58,686 bases of DNA from an uncultured Oscillospiraceae bacterium (GCA_900546265.1 URCA01000021.1:1-58686); one strand, 5' to 3'. Shown: positions 34,825-43,871, numbered from the stretch's first letter. The notes: generated from the sequence alone by a model not told the origin. Translations and numbers: made by a program.

Positions 34825-35253
34825 ATGACGCAGGACATGGCGCTGCTCAATTTCATCTACCAAAACGCGGAGATGGGTAAGGAAACCATCCCGAAGCTGA
34901 CCAAAATCGTGGAGGACGTGAACTTCCGCAGGGTGTTGGAGGATCAGCTGACCGAATACCAGGAGATCTTCAACAAGGCGGAGGAAAAAATTCAGAAGGA
35001 AGGCGGGGACGCCAAGGGGATCAGCACCATGGAGCGGGTGTCCGCCTCCACCATGCTGAACCTCAACACCCTGCTGGACAAATCCAACACACACATCGCG
35101 GAGATGATGCTCCAGGGCAGCAACATGGGGATTATCGACATCACCAAGAAGCTGAAGGAGTGCCCCGACGCCGAGCCGGAGACCACCCGGCTGGCCCAGC
35201 GGCTGCTGAAAATGGAAGAGCGCAACCTGGAGCAGCTCAAGGAGTTCCTGTGA
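34825..35253 (+). CDS. small all-helical protein, ferritin-like
   Basis: A 142-residue protein that appears entirely alpha-helical, with four amphipathic helices (ALLNFIYQNAEMGKETI, FRRVLEDQLTEYQEIFNKAE, SASTMLNLNTLLDKSNTHIA and TTRLAQRLLKMEERNLEQL). This arrangement resembles ferritin-like DUF2383-type proteins common in Clostridia. A full set of metal ligands is not obvious. It overlaps the next small gene by one base, so the two are translationally coupled. Function unknown. Confidence 0.72.
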   Translation: MTQDMALLNFIYQNAEMGKETIPKLTKIVEDVNFRRVLEDQLTEYQEIFNKAEEKIQKEGGDAKGISTMERVSASTMLNLNTLLDKSNTHIAEMMLQGSNMGIIDITKKLKECPDAEPETTRLAQRLLKMEERNLEQLKEFL

Positions 35254-35393
35254 TGGAGGAGAAGCTGGAGTTCCCCGTGGCGCAGGTAAGCCCCGGGCAG
35301 GTGGAGGAAATCCGCCGCCTGGAGGAACGGCTCAGCCGGGAGCGGGACAAGAACGTGGTGCTTATCGCGTATGAGGAAAAGCACTCGAAATAG
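35253..35393 (+). CDS. 46-residue hypothetical protein coupled to the upstream gene
   Basis: The ATG overlaps the previous TGA (TGATG) and AAGGAG lies just upstream, so this short frame is probably real. The product is charged and largely helical (VEEIRRLEERLSRERDKN), possibly a coiled coil that associates with the upstream helical protein. No family recognised. Confidence 0.65.
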   Translation: MEEKLEFPVAQVSPGQVEEIRRLEERLSRERDKNVVLIAYEEKHSK

Positions 35394-35395
35394 AA

Positions 35396-35432
35396 GAAGC
35401 GGGCGGCCGTATATGGCCGCCCGCTTCGTTTT
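35396..35432 (+). terminator. intrinsic terminator
   Basis: GAAGCGGGCGGCC pairs with GGCCGCCCGCTTC around a six-base loop and is followed by GTTTTG. It ends the two-gene unit and may also serve the converging DUF6062 gene. Confidence 0.9.
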
Positions 35433-35443
35433 GTCGTCCATTT

Positions 35444-36139
35444 TTACTTCGGCTCCCGGGAGGTCAGCCACCAGACGGCCCGCTCGATGGAATCCTTCGA
35501 ATTGCCCCAGTCGGCGTCCTCCCCGGTGTTACGGTAGTCGAACATCTTGCAGAAATGGGACACGTCCCCCCGCAGCTCGGTCAGATAGTTCCGGCAGAGG
35601 GCGGCGGCCGCCTTGGCGAAATCGGGGGCGTATTTCTTGCTCATCTTCAACCCCGCCACCTCGGTCAGGCGGGAGAAGTGGGGCAGGCAGAGCACCGGCT
35701 GCTCCTCGAACAGCCGGCGGAAATCCCGCTCGTTCTCCCACAGGCGGCAGACGCTGTCCAGCATCCGCTCCATGGCCCAGTCCACCTGCCGGCAGATGAA
35801 GCAGGAGCCCGCCGCCTGGCCGGCGTCCTTGCCCTGTTTCTTCCCGCTTTTGCCAAGCAGGGGCAGGCCGGCGAAGATCTGCTTGTCCAGCTCGTCCAGA
35901 TGGCTTTCCAGCATCAGGGCCACCCCCAGGCGGTTGCGCTTGGCGAGCATCATCTGGTAATGCGGGAAGCAGAACCCCTGCTTGTTGGTCTCGATGCGCA
36001 CGTCCGGCTCCATCATGGCCGCGCCGGTGATGTAGTCCACCACCCGGGCCTCCAGCATGTCCCGCATCCGGCAGATGGGGCAGCCGTCCCGGGGTTCGAA
36101 CACCTCGCTTATCGGGATGCTGGTAATATCCTCTCTCAT
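35444..36139 (-). CDS. DUF6062 family protein
   Basis: A 231-residue soluble protein with paired cysteine motifs CPIC (near residue 18) and CFIC, together with GFCFPHY and LCLPHF, giving a His/Cys pattern that suggests two related metal-binding halves. This matches DUF6062, an uncharacterised Firmicutes family. ATG at 36139 is chosen because GAAGGAAGG lies upstream and the conserved start MREDITSIPISEVFE aligns. A longer reading to 36223 runs through the putative promoter region. It is divergent from the DNA glycosylase gene. Confidence 0.82.
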   Translation of the reverse strand: MREDITSIPISEVFEPRDGCPICRMRDMLEARVVDYITGAAMMEPDVRIETNKQGFCFPHYQMMLAKRNRLGVALMLESHLDELDKQIFAGLPLLGKSGKKQGKDAGQAAGSCFICRQVDWAMERMLDSVCRLWENERDFRRLFEEQPVLCLPHFSRLTEVAGLKMSKKYAPDFAKAAAALCRNYLTELRGDVSHFCKMFDYRNTGEDADWGNSKDSIERAVWWLTSREPK

Positions 36140-36257
36140 GGGTTCACACGCCTTCCTTCCCCGACGGGAAAAATTCACTCTTTCGGAAATGGTTGTTTTC
36201 CAGTATACTGAACAGTATAGCATACGGGAATCGAAATGAAAAGGCGGTGCGTGAGCG

Positions 36258-37124
36258 ATGACGGTGACGGAATTCCCCGGCGGGGTGAGGGTGGAGGGGG
36301 CGGAGCCCTTCGATCTGGCCCAGACGCTGGACTGCGGGCAGTGCTTCCGCTTCGCCCCGACGGGGGACGGCGGCTGGTTCGGCGCGGCGGGAGGCCACGC
36401 GGCGGGGCTGCGCTTCGAGGGGGAGAGTCTCGTGCTGGAGGGGGCTACGGCGGCGGAGTTCGAGGGCTTCTGGCGGGACTATCTCGATCTCGACCGGGAC
36501 TATGCGGCCGTCCGGGCCGCCTTTGCCCGGGATCCCCGGCTGGCCCCCTGCGTGGCGTTCGCCCCCGGTATCCGGGTGCTGAGGCAGCCCGCCTTCGAGG
36601 CGCTGATCGCCTTCATCGTGTCCCAGAACAACAACGTGCCCCGCATTAAGGGGATCCTGGCCCGGCTGTGCGCCCTGTTCGGGGAGCCGCTGCCCGGGGG
36701 GGCGCGGGCCTTTCCCACGCCGGAGAGGCTGGCCGCCTGCAGCGAGGCGGAGCTGGCCCCCCTGCGCAGCGGCTGGCGGGCGGGCTACATCCTGGACGCC
36801 GCCCGGCAGGTGGCGGCGGGGACGGTGGATTTGCAGGCGGTGGCCGTCATGCCGCTGGCCGACGCCCGTCGGGAGCTGACCCGCATCCGCGGGGTGGGGC
36901 CCAAGGTGGCCGAATGCGTGCTGCTGTACGGTATGGGGCGGCTGGAGTGCTTCCCCATGGACGTGTGGATGAAGCGGGCCATGGCCCGGCTGTTCCCGGA
37001 GGAAACGGGGAAAATGCCGGAGAGCGCCCCGGCCATTTTCGGCCCGTACGCGGGCATCGCCCAGCAGTATATCTTCCACTACTGCCGCTGCCATCCGGAG
37101 GAAATCCGGGAGAAAACGGCGTGA
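36258..37124 (+). CDS. 8-oxoguanine DNA glycosylase/AP lyase (OGG1 type)
   Basis: A 288-residue bifunctional DNA repair enzyme that excises 8-oxoguanine. The N-terminal TBP-like beta-domain begins DLAQTLDCGQCFRF. The helix-hairpin-helix region reads IRGVGPKVAECVLLYG, with catalytic Lys216, and is followed 19 residues later by Asp235 in PMDVWMKR, the same spacing as in eukaryotic OGG1. EALIAFIVSQNNNVPRIK is the conserved helix of the family. It has its own ribosome site and is followed by a convergent carboxypeptidase gene. Confidence 0.92.
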   Translation: MTVTEFPGGVRVEGAEPFDLAQTLDCGQCFRFAPTGDGGWFGAAGGHAAGLRFEGESLVLEGATAAEFEGFWRDYLDLDRDYAAVRAAFARDPRLAPCVAFAPGIRVLRQPAFEALIAFIVSQNNNVPRIKGILARLCALFGEPLPGGARAFPTPERLAACSEAELAPLRSGWRAGYILDAARQVAAGTVDLQAVAVMPLADARRELTRIRGVGPKVAECVLLYGMGRLECFPMDVWMKRAMARLFPEETGKMPESAPAIFGPYAGIAQQYIFHYCRCHPEEIREKTA

Positions 37125-37169
37125 TTTACTATACAATTTGTATTTTTTTGCAAAGATATACGCATTTGG

Positions 37170-38081
37170 CTATAAAAGAGCGGCCAGCAGCAGCATTTCC
37201 CGGGCCTTGGCGTACAGCGATTCGAAGTCGGAAACCGGCAGCGGGTTGACCCCTTGGCCCAGCTCGATGGTGAAGCCGGGGCGGCCGGTGGAATCGATGA
37301 ACCAGTCCTTAAACCCGCCGTGGGAGGCCAGGCCCTCGGGGTCGGCCACCCGGTAGCCGCTGGCCGCGCCCAGCACGTCGGCCATCATCTGGGCCTGGGG
37401 CGGGGTGCGATCGCCGTACCGCCAGTAGATTTCCTCCCCCTGGCTGTGCAGGGCCACCACGTGGCGGAAGCGGAAGCGGGCGCACAGGCCGGTGAGGGCC
37501 CGGGTTTCCGGCTCGCTTTCGGGGCAGGGGCCGCCCCATTGGCGGGGGGCGGGGCCGTCGATGCCCTTTTTGCGTTCCAGCTCTTGCAAGAGGGCCCAGC
37601 CTGCGTTAAAATTGTGATTGATGTCCACGCCGCGGGCGTTGGCCTGCCAGAGGCCCGGCCGGTCGGCCCCCAGGGCGGCGGCCTGCTCGGCGAAGGGGCC
37701 GGCGGCCTCGGCGCCCCGCAGGGCGATGTCCACCCCGTCGGGGTTGACCATGGGCACCAGAATGAGGCTGCGCCCGGCCAGGGCCTGGCGCAGGTCGAGA
37801 TCGTCCAGCTTGCCGTCCTTCTGCATGGCCTCGCAGATGTTCTCGCACAGCCGGAGGACCGTCAGGGCGGTGAGCCATTCCTGCCCATGGAACGCGGCGG
37901 CGAACAGGACCTTTTCCGGGCCGTTTCCGCCGCCCAGCAGCAGGCCGAAGATTTCCCGGCCCAGGACGCTGCGGCCGATGGGGATGGTGTCTAAGAACCG
38001 GTAGCGCCCCCGCAGGGCGTACATCATGCCCCGCACCGCGCCGCTGTCGGTGACCTGGGGGATGGTGATGGTGTCCGTCAT
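37170..38081 (-). CDS. M14 zinc carboxypeptidase (gamma-D-glutamyl-peptidase-like)
   Basis: A 303-residue soluble peptidase. Zinc ligands appear as HGQE (His and Glu) and a distal His in VALHSQGEEIYWRYG. The catalytic Glu is in GFTIELGQGVNPLP. RSLILVPMVNPDGVD and ARGVDINHNF are typical substrate-pocket strands of M14C enzymes that act on cell-wall peptides. There is no signal peptide, so it may recycle muropeptides in the cytoplasm. ATG at 38081 follows GAGGAGGG. A longer frame up to 38111 is not needed. Confidence 0.9.
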   Translation of the reverse strand: MTDTITIPQVTDSGAVRGMMYALRGRYRFLDTIPIGRSVLGREIFGLLLGGGNGPEKVLFAAAFHGQEWLTALTVLRLCENICEAMQKDGKLDDLDLRQALAGRSLILVPMVNPDGVDIALRGAEAAGPFAEQAAALGADRPGLWQANARGVDINHNFNAGWALLQELERKKGIDGPAPRQWGGPCPESEPETRALTGLCARFRFRHVVALHSQGEEIYWRYGDRTPPQAQMMADVLGAASGYRVADPEGLASHGGFKDWFIDSTGRPGFTIELGQGVNPLPVSDFESLYAKAREMLLLAALL

Positions 38082-38131
38082 GGCTTTCCCTCCTCGTACA
38101 TAGTCTATCATATTAGTAAGGAGACGACATT

Positions 38132-38668
38132 ATGAATTTGACCGAAACGCCCCTGTCGCAGGAATATAAATATAAGGGGAGAATCATCAACCTGCGGGTG
38201 GACGAGGCCCGCCTGCCCAACGGGGCGAAGGCCACCCGGGAGGTGATCGAGCATCCCGGAGGGGTCTGCGTCGCCGCCCTGACCGACGAAGGGGAGCTGC
38301 TCTTCGTGCGGCAGTTCCGCTATCCGTATCAGGAGGTCATCCCCGAAATCCCGGCGGGCAAGCTGACCCCCGGGGAGGATCCGCTGGAATGCGGCAAGCG
38401 GGAGCTGCAGGAGGAAACCGGCGCCGCCGCCGCGCAGTACGAGTTCCTGGGCAAGCTGTACCCCTCTCCCGGCTACTGCGGGGAGATTATCTACATGTAC
38501 ATGGCCACCGGCTTGACCTACGGAGAGATGAACCCCGACGAGGACGAGTTCCTGGAGGTGGAGCGGATTCCTCTGGAGAAGGCGGCGGCCATGGTGCTGG
38601 ACGGTACCATCACCGACGCGAAAACCCAGGCGGCGGTGCTTAAGGTGTATATCAAGGCCAAAGGCTGA
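38132..38668 (+). CDS. NUDIX hydrolase, ADP-ribose pyrophosphatase type
   Basis: A 178-residue enzyme that hydrolyses ADP-ribose and related nucleoside diphosphates. The Nudix box is intact (GKLTPGEDPLECGKREL followed by QEETG). The upstream strand LLFVRQFRYPYQEVIPEIPA is diagnostic for the ADP-ribose subgroup (NudF-like). It is divergently transcribed from the M14 gene, with AGGAGACG ahead of ATG. Confidence 0.93.
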   Translation: MNLTETPLSQEYKYKGRIINLRVDEARLPNGAKATREVIEHPGGVCVAALTDEGELLFVRQFRYPYQEVIPEIPAGKLTPGEDPLECGKRELQEETGAAAAQYEFLGKLYPSPGYCGEIIYMYMATGLTYGEMNPDEDEFLEVERIPLEKAAAMVLDGTITDAKTQAAVLKVYIKAKG

Positions 38669-38726
38669 CGGTTGGACAACGGTATACGACAAGTGAACAG
38701 ATAATCTGGAAAGGCGGCGATTCTGG

Positions 38727-39635
38727 ATGAAAAAAGCGAGAGCTTCCCTCTGGCTGATGCTGCTTACGTTTTGCGCGGCGCTGTTCCCGCTGGGGGCGGC
38801 GGCCAACGCCCCTGCGCCCCCTAACTATCTGTACATGGAAATCACCGGCGCGGACGAGGCGGCAACGCGGGCCGACGTGCTGGCGCAGCTGTCCCCGGAG
38901 GACGAGGGGTATACCGCCCTCAACCGGCGCGTCTTGTCCGGGGCCCGGCTGCCGGAGGACGCGCCCATCGTCGCCTACGACGAGGAGGGGTTCGTCAGCC
39001 TGACTCTCCATCTCCAGGGTATTTCGGAAAACAAACGCCTGTCGAAATCGGTCGATGGACAGGCGAGCGGGCTGATTCTGCTGCCCTCCTCCAATCAGCC
39101 GCTGGACAAAATCGCCGCCCGGGTCAAGGTGGCCCTGCTGGACGATGAGGGCCGGGTGCTGCAGGTTTCCCCGGTGGTGGAGGCGGCGCCGCCGGATGCC
39201 GACAGCTTTCTGCGCACGCTCCATTACGATGCGCAGGCGGATACGCTGACGGCGACTTATACCAACTACTACCACGGCTCGGCCGCCCGGCGGGGGATGC
39301 CGCCGCTGTGGGCGGTGCTGGCCCGCCTGCTGCTGTCGGTGGGGGTGGAAACGGCGCTCGCGCTGGCCTTCCGGCTGCGGGCGGTGTGGAAGGTGGCGGC
39401 GGTCAACCTGACGACGCAGCTGCTGCTCATCCTGTTCCTGTCTCTGAGCGGCCTGCCCTATATGACGGCGGTGCTGGTGGGCGAAATCGCCGTGTATGCG
39501 GCGGAGTTCATCGCCTATCTTTTCCTCTACCGCGGCGTGTCCCGCTGGCGGGTGCTGGGATACACGGCGCTGGCCAACACGGCCACCCTGGCCATGGGCC
39601 TGCTGTTCAACCAGCTTGGCTGGCTGCTGGGCTGA
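38727..39635 (+). CDS. hypothetical membrane protein with extracellular N-terminal domain
   Basis: A 302-residue protein with a signal peptide (LTFCAALFPLGAAANA). An extracytoplasmic domain of about 160 residues is rich in beta strands, and about four C-terminal membrane helices follow (VLARLLLSVGVETALALAF, LLLILFLSLSGLPYM, VLVGEIAVYAAEFIAYLFLY and YTALANTATLAMGLLF). It resembles proteins often annotated only as hypothetical in Clostridia. Its stop codon is part of the following 25-bp terminator stem. Confidence 0.75.
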   Translation: MKKARASLWLMLLTFCAALFPLGAAANAPAPPNYLYMEITGADEAATRADVLAQLSPEDEGYTALNRRVLSGARLPEDAPIVAYDEEGFVSLTLHLQGISENKRLSKSVDGQASGLILLPSSNQPLDKIAARVKVALLDDEGRVLQVSPVVEAAPPDADSFLRTLHYDAQADTLTATYTNYYHGSAARRGMPPLWAVLARLLLSVGVETALALAFRLRAVWKVAAVNLTTQLLLILFLSLSGLPYMTAVLVGEIAVYAAEFIAYLFLYRGVSRWRVLGYTALANTATLAMGLLFNQLGWLLG

Positions 39636-39689
39636 ACAAAGAAGGGCGCGTTGCAAAATGTAAGATTTTGCAACGCGCCCTTCTTTGTT
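39635..39689. terminator. 25-bp perfect bidirectional terminator
   Basis: Perfect complementary arms at 39635-39659 and 39665-39689 with a five-base loop separate the convergent membrane-protein and MurQ genes. Both strands end in a T-rich run, so it can stop transcription both ways. Confidence 0.93.
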
Positions 39690-39725
39690 GAAAAAGCCTG
39701 GCTGAGGCCGGTCATTGACGCCGAT

Positions 39726-40541
39726 TCAATCGCACGGGGAGACCGCCTTGGGAATGTCCCAGCCGTTTGCGATGAGCCGTTGTTCGGCCGTATACTCGTC
39801 GCAGGCGGCCAGTTCGCATACAATCCGGATCATCCGCTTGCGCAGTTTGCTGTTGGTAGGATGCAAATGGATCATGAGGTTTTCATACACATAGCCGCAG
39901 CGGATCATAGAGGCGGTGGTCAGCATATTCAGTACCAGCTTCTGCGCGGTGCCCGCCTTCAGCCGGGTGGAACCGGTGACCACCTCGGCCCCCGTGTCGG
40001 TACAAATGGAAATGGCGGCGGCCATGTCCAGCGGACTTCCCTCGTTGGAGGTGATCCCGACGGTGACGCAGCCTTGTCCGGCGGCGTATTCCAGCGCCCG
40101 CAGCACATACGCCGCGCCGCCCGCCGCCGAAATCCCCACCACCACGTCATGGGCCGTCAAAGCATACTGTCGCAAATCCGCCGCGCCCGCCAGCGGATCG
40201 TCCTCGGCCGACTCGCTGGCGTGGCGCAGCGAAGCGTCGCCGCCGGCGATGATGCCGACAACCTTATCCGCGGGAACGCCAAAAGTAGGCGGGCATTCGG
40301 CCGCATCCAGCACGCCCAGGCGGCCCGACGTCCCCGCGCCGATATAAAACAGCCGTCCCCCGGCTTGGAAGGCGGCGGTGATAGCGTCCACCGCGGCAGC
40401 AATGGATGGCAGCGGCCGCTCCACCGCCTGCACCGCCGCCAGATTTTCCGCCTGCATACAGCGCAGGATATCCATGGTGTCCATTTGATCGATATGAGTG
40501 GTGCGGGGATTGCGCATTTCTGTACGAAGCATCAATTTCAC
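39726..40541 (-). CDS. murQ: N-acetylmuramic acid 6-phosphate etherase
   Basis: A 271-residue SIS-fold lyase that cleaves the lactyl ether of MurNAc-6-phosphate to GlcNAc-6-phosphate and lactate during wall recycling or scavenging. Family landmarks are RTTHIDQMDTMDILRCM, YIGAGTSGRLGVLDAAECPP, GITSNEGSPL and TGAEVVTGSTRLKAGTAQK. The start overlaps the upstream kinase stop by four bases, so they are coupled. The usual MurNAc PTS is not in the window. The neighbouring kinase may supply the phosphorylated substrate. Confidence 0.95.
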   Translation of the reverse strand: MKLMLRTEMRNPRTTHIDQMDTMDILRCMQAENLAAVQAVERPLPSIAAAVDAITAAFQAGGRLFYIGAGTSGRLGVLDAAECPPTFGVPADKVVGIIAGGDASLRHASESAEDDPLAGAADLRQYALTAHDVVVGISAAGGAAYVLRALEYAAGQGCVTVGITSNEGSPLDMAAAISICTDTGAEVVTGSTRLKAGTAQKLVLNMLTTASMIRCGYVYENLMIHLHPTNSKLRKRMIRIVCELAACDEYTAEQRLIANGWDIPKAVSPCD

Positions 40542-41695
40542 CTACCGGATACGAAAGAAGCGTATTGGCTGCAAAATGTTTCGGCCAAAGGGCCGGTGGG
40601 AAGCTTGCACAAGCGGCAACAGAGCAGGCACGCCCCATATACCTGTGCAACCGCTGGGACCAGCACGGGAAGGGAGGGATCCAGCCGGGCCTTCAGCATG
40701 TCAAGAAAAACGGTCTGACTGGTCAAAATGCTCCCGGACAGCACCAGCGGGCCGTCGCCGCGCACGATATGGAACGCGTGGTTTATCAACCGGGCAAGGC
40801 AACCGGCGTGTTCCTCCAGGATACGGTCCGCCCGGCTGTCTGCGCGGGCGTGCGCCTGAAAGACAAGCGGCGCAAAATCCGCGATAAAAGCGGGAGGTTC
40901 CCCATAAAGCCGGTGGAGAGAACCCCAGGCGGTGGAACCCAGCTTGTCTTGTACCAGCTGGGTGAGCAGGCTTTTCTCCTCCAAGCCGTCCTCTTCCTGT
41001 AAAGCGGCGCATATGGCGGCTTTGCCGATGGCATAGCCGCTCCCGCCTTCTTCAAACAAGTATCCCCAACCGCCGAAGCGCGTGAGCGTCTCGCCTTTTT
41101 TCGCGAACACGACCGCGCCGGTTCCGCATATGGCGGCCAGGCATTGCTCGCTGCTGGTGGCGGTGGCGATGACGTTGAAGATATCGCTTGTGCAACGCAG
41201 CTTGATATGCGGGTATACTTTTTGCAGCTGGGAAGCGATGAGCCGGGCGTTATCCTGCGTGCCGAAGCCGGAAGCGCCGATGTACACGCCGCACACAAAC
41301 GCATGCCGTTTGAACAGATCGTCAAGGCCCTCGCGCAGAACTTGACAAGCGCCGTCAATACCGATGACATTGGGGTTGCAGCCGCCCAGCAGCAGGCGGT
41401 GCAAAAGCGTTCCATGTTCCGTGAACAGGATAAACTCGGTTTTGCTTGTGCCGCCATCCACCGCTATCATTGCTTTTTCGGTGGCATAGCTGCCGCCCAG
41501 CAGCGTGTCGACTGAAACTTCCAGCCGTTCCGCCATCAAACAGAGGTTCTCAATGTCGGGAACGGAAGCGCCGCGTTCCCATTTGGAGATGGCCTGCGGG
41601 CTGATGGACAGGCTTTGCGCCAGTTCGTTTTGCGTCAAGCCGCGGGCTTTCCGATATTTTTGAATATTGTCTGCTAAAATCACGGTGTTGAGCAT
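40538..41695 (-). CDS. XRE-type HTH fused to BadF/NAGK-type amino-sugar kinase
   Basis: A 385-residue two-part protein. Residues about 5-60 are a Cro/XRE helix-turn-helix (YRKARGLTQNELAQSLSISP followed by QAISKWERG). After a short linker, residues about 70-350 form an ASKHA-fold kinase with AIVDGGTSKTEF-like phosphate loop (MIAVDGGTSKTEF), IGASGFG, AICGTGAVVFAKKGE and GGWGYLFEEGGSGYAIG, as in N-acetylglucosamine and MurNAc kinases. The fusion could be a sugar-responsive regulator and kinase in one. ATG at 41695 follows GAAGGA and overlaps the upstream gene by 16 bases. Its partner MurQ follows directly. Confidence 0.9.
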   Translation of the reverse strand: MLNTVILADNIQKYRKARGLTQNELAQSLSISPQAISKWERGASVPDIENLCLMAERLEVSVDTLLGGSYATEKAMIAVDGGTSKTEFILFTEHGTLLHRLLLGGCNPNVIGIDGACQVLREGLDDLFKRHAFVCGVYIGASGFGTQDNARLIASQLQKVYPHIKLRCTSDIFNVIATATSSEQCLAAICGTGAVVFAKKGETLTRFGGWGYLFEEGGSGYAIGKAAICAALQEEDGLEEKSLLTQLVQDKLGSTAWGSLHRLYGEPPAFIADFAPLVFQAHARADSRADRILEEHAGCLARLINHAFHIVRGDGPLVLSGSILTSQTVFLDMLKARLDPSLPVLVPAVAQVYGACLLCCRLCKLPTGPLAETFCSQYASFVSGR

Positions 41696-43800
41696 AGCGG
41701 TTCGTCCTTCTCTCTCCATTCCCAGACGCGGCATTCCAGCGGCTGCAGGGTGCCTGACAGGCGGCCGGTATCCCCCTCAAGGACGCAATCCTCGGTAAGG
41801 CGATACCGCTCCAGGGCATATTCCGCCGCCGGAAAGGCGAGCGAAAACGCGCTCGGCCGTTCGGCGTTGTTGACGAGGAAAATCACCAGGCGTTCCCCGC
41901 TGCGCGCTTGCCACGCCCCGGCCAGCACTTGCTCCATGACAAGATCGTCTTTGAACCACAAAGCGGGCGATGTGACGACGGGTTTCGCGTCACAGGTCAC
42001 GACGGGGGGGCGGAGCATACGAGCGCTCCGAAACAGGGAGGTGTATTGGTAGCGCAGCTGTACCAGCTGTTTGAGGTAGGACAGCCTGTCCGCGTCGAAT
42101 AGCACATCCGCCTTACACCAACCGAGCTGCTGGCCGTACAGCAGGGATTTGGCCGTGCAGTATTTGAAAAAGTCGAAATCCTCCTTTTTGCGGCCGATCG
42201 TGCAGCGGCCCAGCATCTGCGTATACCCGGCGTATATAGCCGAAAAGGCGGGGACTTCGCCGTCGCGTACCCACATCCAGGTGAGAAACCCGTCAAAACT
42301 TTTGAGATACGGTTCCGCGTTGCATTCTGAAAAATAGAAGCTGTCCGCCGGTTTATGCATGCGGATCTTGTCCATCATGCGGGTATACCCTTCCACCCAG
42401 TAGTCCCCGCCGCCGGGCAGGTGCGTATGTTCGGGGTTGTAGCAGGGATAGGAAGGGGTGGCGGAGATTTGATCGAAATAAACGCCGTCGATATCCAGCG
42501 TCCGTTCCATTTCGCGGACGAGCGCTTCCATAAGATTGCCCCACTCGTTCCATGTCGGGCACATGGGGGCCAGCTTCGCCGTCTTGCCTGTGCGGCGGGT
42601 CTTTTGCGGGTAGTCTTCCACCTGGTATTCGCCGTTTTCGTCCAGGACGGCGCCATGGCATCCGGTGTTGCGAAACGTCACCGCGTGCCCGCCTTCCTCG
42701 TCGTGCATTTCCCAGCTAACCGCGTTGATGTAGGGAAGGATATACACGTCGTGTTCGCGCAGCTTTTTGACCCCTTCGGCAAACGCCGTTTTGGCGGGCA
42801 GAAAATGGGGATATTCGATGTTGAAAGGAATCTCGTGCCAGTTGTACACGTGGTACGCGATGGGAACCCCCAACGCTTCTTGCAGGTCGATGACCGCCTG
42901 GTACCAGTATCCTGGGTCGGTTTTATCGCTTCCGGCGCTCAGGTTCATGGGCCGGTTGTCCCCTTGCGACGCGCTGTTGGGGATATAGTCGCATACCCAG
43001 AAAGGGACGTTTTGAAAGCGGGCGGGGGTGTCCGGCCGCCCTTGTTCGCCAATCGGAGGCAGCCAGTTCGCCTGGGCATGAACGAATTTGGCATACAGCA
43101 TGGTCGCGTCGTACCAGTCGCCTGCGAAGGCCTGCCAGCGCGCCGCGCCGAAAAGGGAAAAGGAGTTCCCCGGTTTGCCGCCGTTGATGCCAAAAAAGGA
43201 GGCCTGGATGGAGGCCATGCCGTCCTGGACACGTATGTCAAAGCGCTTGACGGCCGCCCGTCCGTCTTCAATGCCGATGTACACGCCGCCGCGCGCGTTA
43301 TACAGGGCGAAATATTGCATGCAGGCCTGATGAAATGGGTAGAAGCTGGTTTCCTGATAGCAGCGCTGCCCCGCATTTTTCAGGACCAGTCCGCTTGTCA
43401 GGGGCAGGAACAGATCGCACTCTTCGGCGGCCAGCAACGGCGTGGGATAGGTGATCTCCATCACGCTCCACGCGGGATTGGCGTTGCTCACGTCGGTCTG
43501 CCAGGTAATCCCATCCTGGTCGCCCGCGGCTTTCACCATCACCGTCAGTCCTTCGATCTCCGATGGTATATGGAAATAAAACGCAAGGCTTTGCTCAAAA
43601 GCGTGGATCTGGATTTCCTCCCAGTGGGACAGGGTGTCAATGTGGAGCTTGCGGTTGTCCGCCGTGTTTTTCAATGTGGCGGTGAAAAGCGGAGAAGGGG
43701 CCGCGGGTATCCCACCCATATGGCCGCCGGCTATCCGGGCGGTGTGGCCGTCCGTTTCGAATGCGAACTGGTAGCGGGGGGATTTTAGCGTATACTGCAT
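41680..43800 (-). CDS. DUF6259 putative glycoside hydrolase
   Basis: A 706-residue cytoplasmic protein. An N-terminal beta-sandwich (about 1-260) precedes a TIM-barrel (about 290-600) and a C-terminal beta-domain. Likely catalytic acids are in DIDGVYFDQIS (Asp) and FYFSECNAEPY (Glu), the layout of retaining alpha-glycosidases. This resembles DUF6259, for which I know no firm activity. ATG at 43800 is chosen from GCGAGGTG upstream. It heads the three-gene unit with the HTH-kinase and MurQ, so a substrate containing N-acetylmuramic acid or another amino sugar is inferred. Confidence 0.8.
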   Translation of the reverse strand: MQYTLKSPRYQFAFETDGHTARIAGGHMGGIPAAPSPLFTATLKNTADNRKLHIDTLSHWEEIQIHAFEQSLAFYFHIPSEIEGLTVMVKAAGDQDGITWQTDVSNANPAWSVMEITYPTPLLAAEECDLFLPLTSGLVLKNAGQRCYQETSFYPFHQACMQYFALYNARGGVYIGIEDGRAAVKRFDIRVQDGMASIQASFFGINGGKPGNSFSLFGAARWQAFAGDWYDATMLYAKFVHAQANWLPPIGEQGRPDTPARFQNVPFWVCDYIPNSASQGDNRPMNLSAGSDKTDPGYWYQAVIDLQEALGVPIAYHVYNWHEIPFNIEYPHFLPAKTAFAEGVKKLREHDVYILPYINAVSWEMHDEEGGHAVTFRNTGCHGAVLDENGEYQVEDYPQKTRRTGKTAKLAPMCPTWNEWGNLMEALVREMERTLDIDGVYFDQISATPSYPCYNPEHTHLPGGGDYWVEGYTRMMDKIRMHKPADSFYFSECNAEPYLKSFDGFLTWMWVRDGEVPAFSAIYAGYTQMLGRCTIGRKKEDFDFFKYCTAKSLLYGQQLGWCKADVLFDADRLSYLKQLVQLRYQYTSLFRSARMLRPPVVTCDAKPVVTSPALWFKDDLVMEQVLAGAWQARSGERLVIFLVNNAERPSAFSLAFPAAEYALERYRLTEDCVLEGDTGRLSGTLQPLECRVWEWREKDEPLCSTP

Positions 43801-43871
43801 GCACAACACCTCGCTTCTTTTTGTTATCATTATACGACCTTTGGTTGTCTGAAACAATGACGGCGCAGTTA

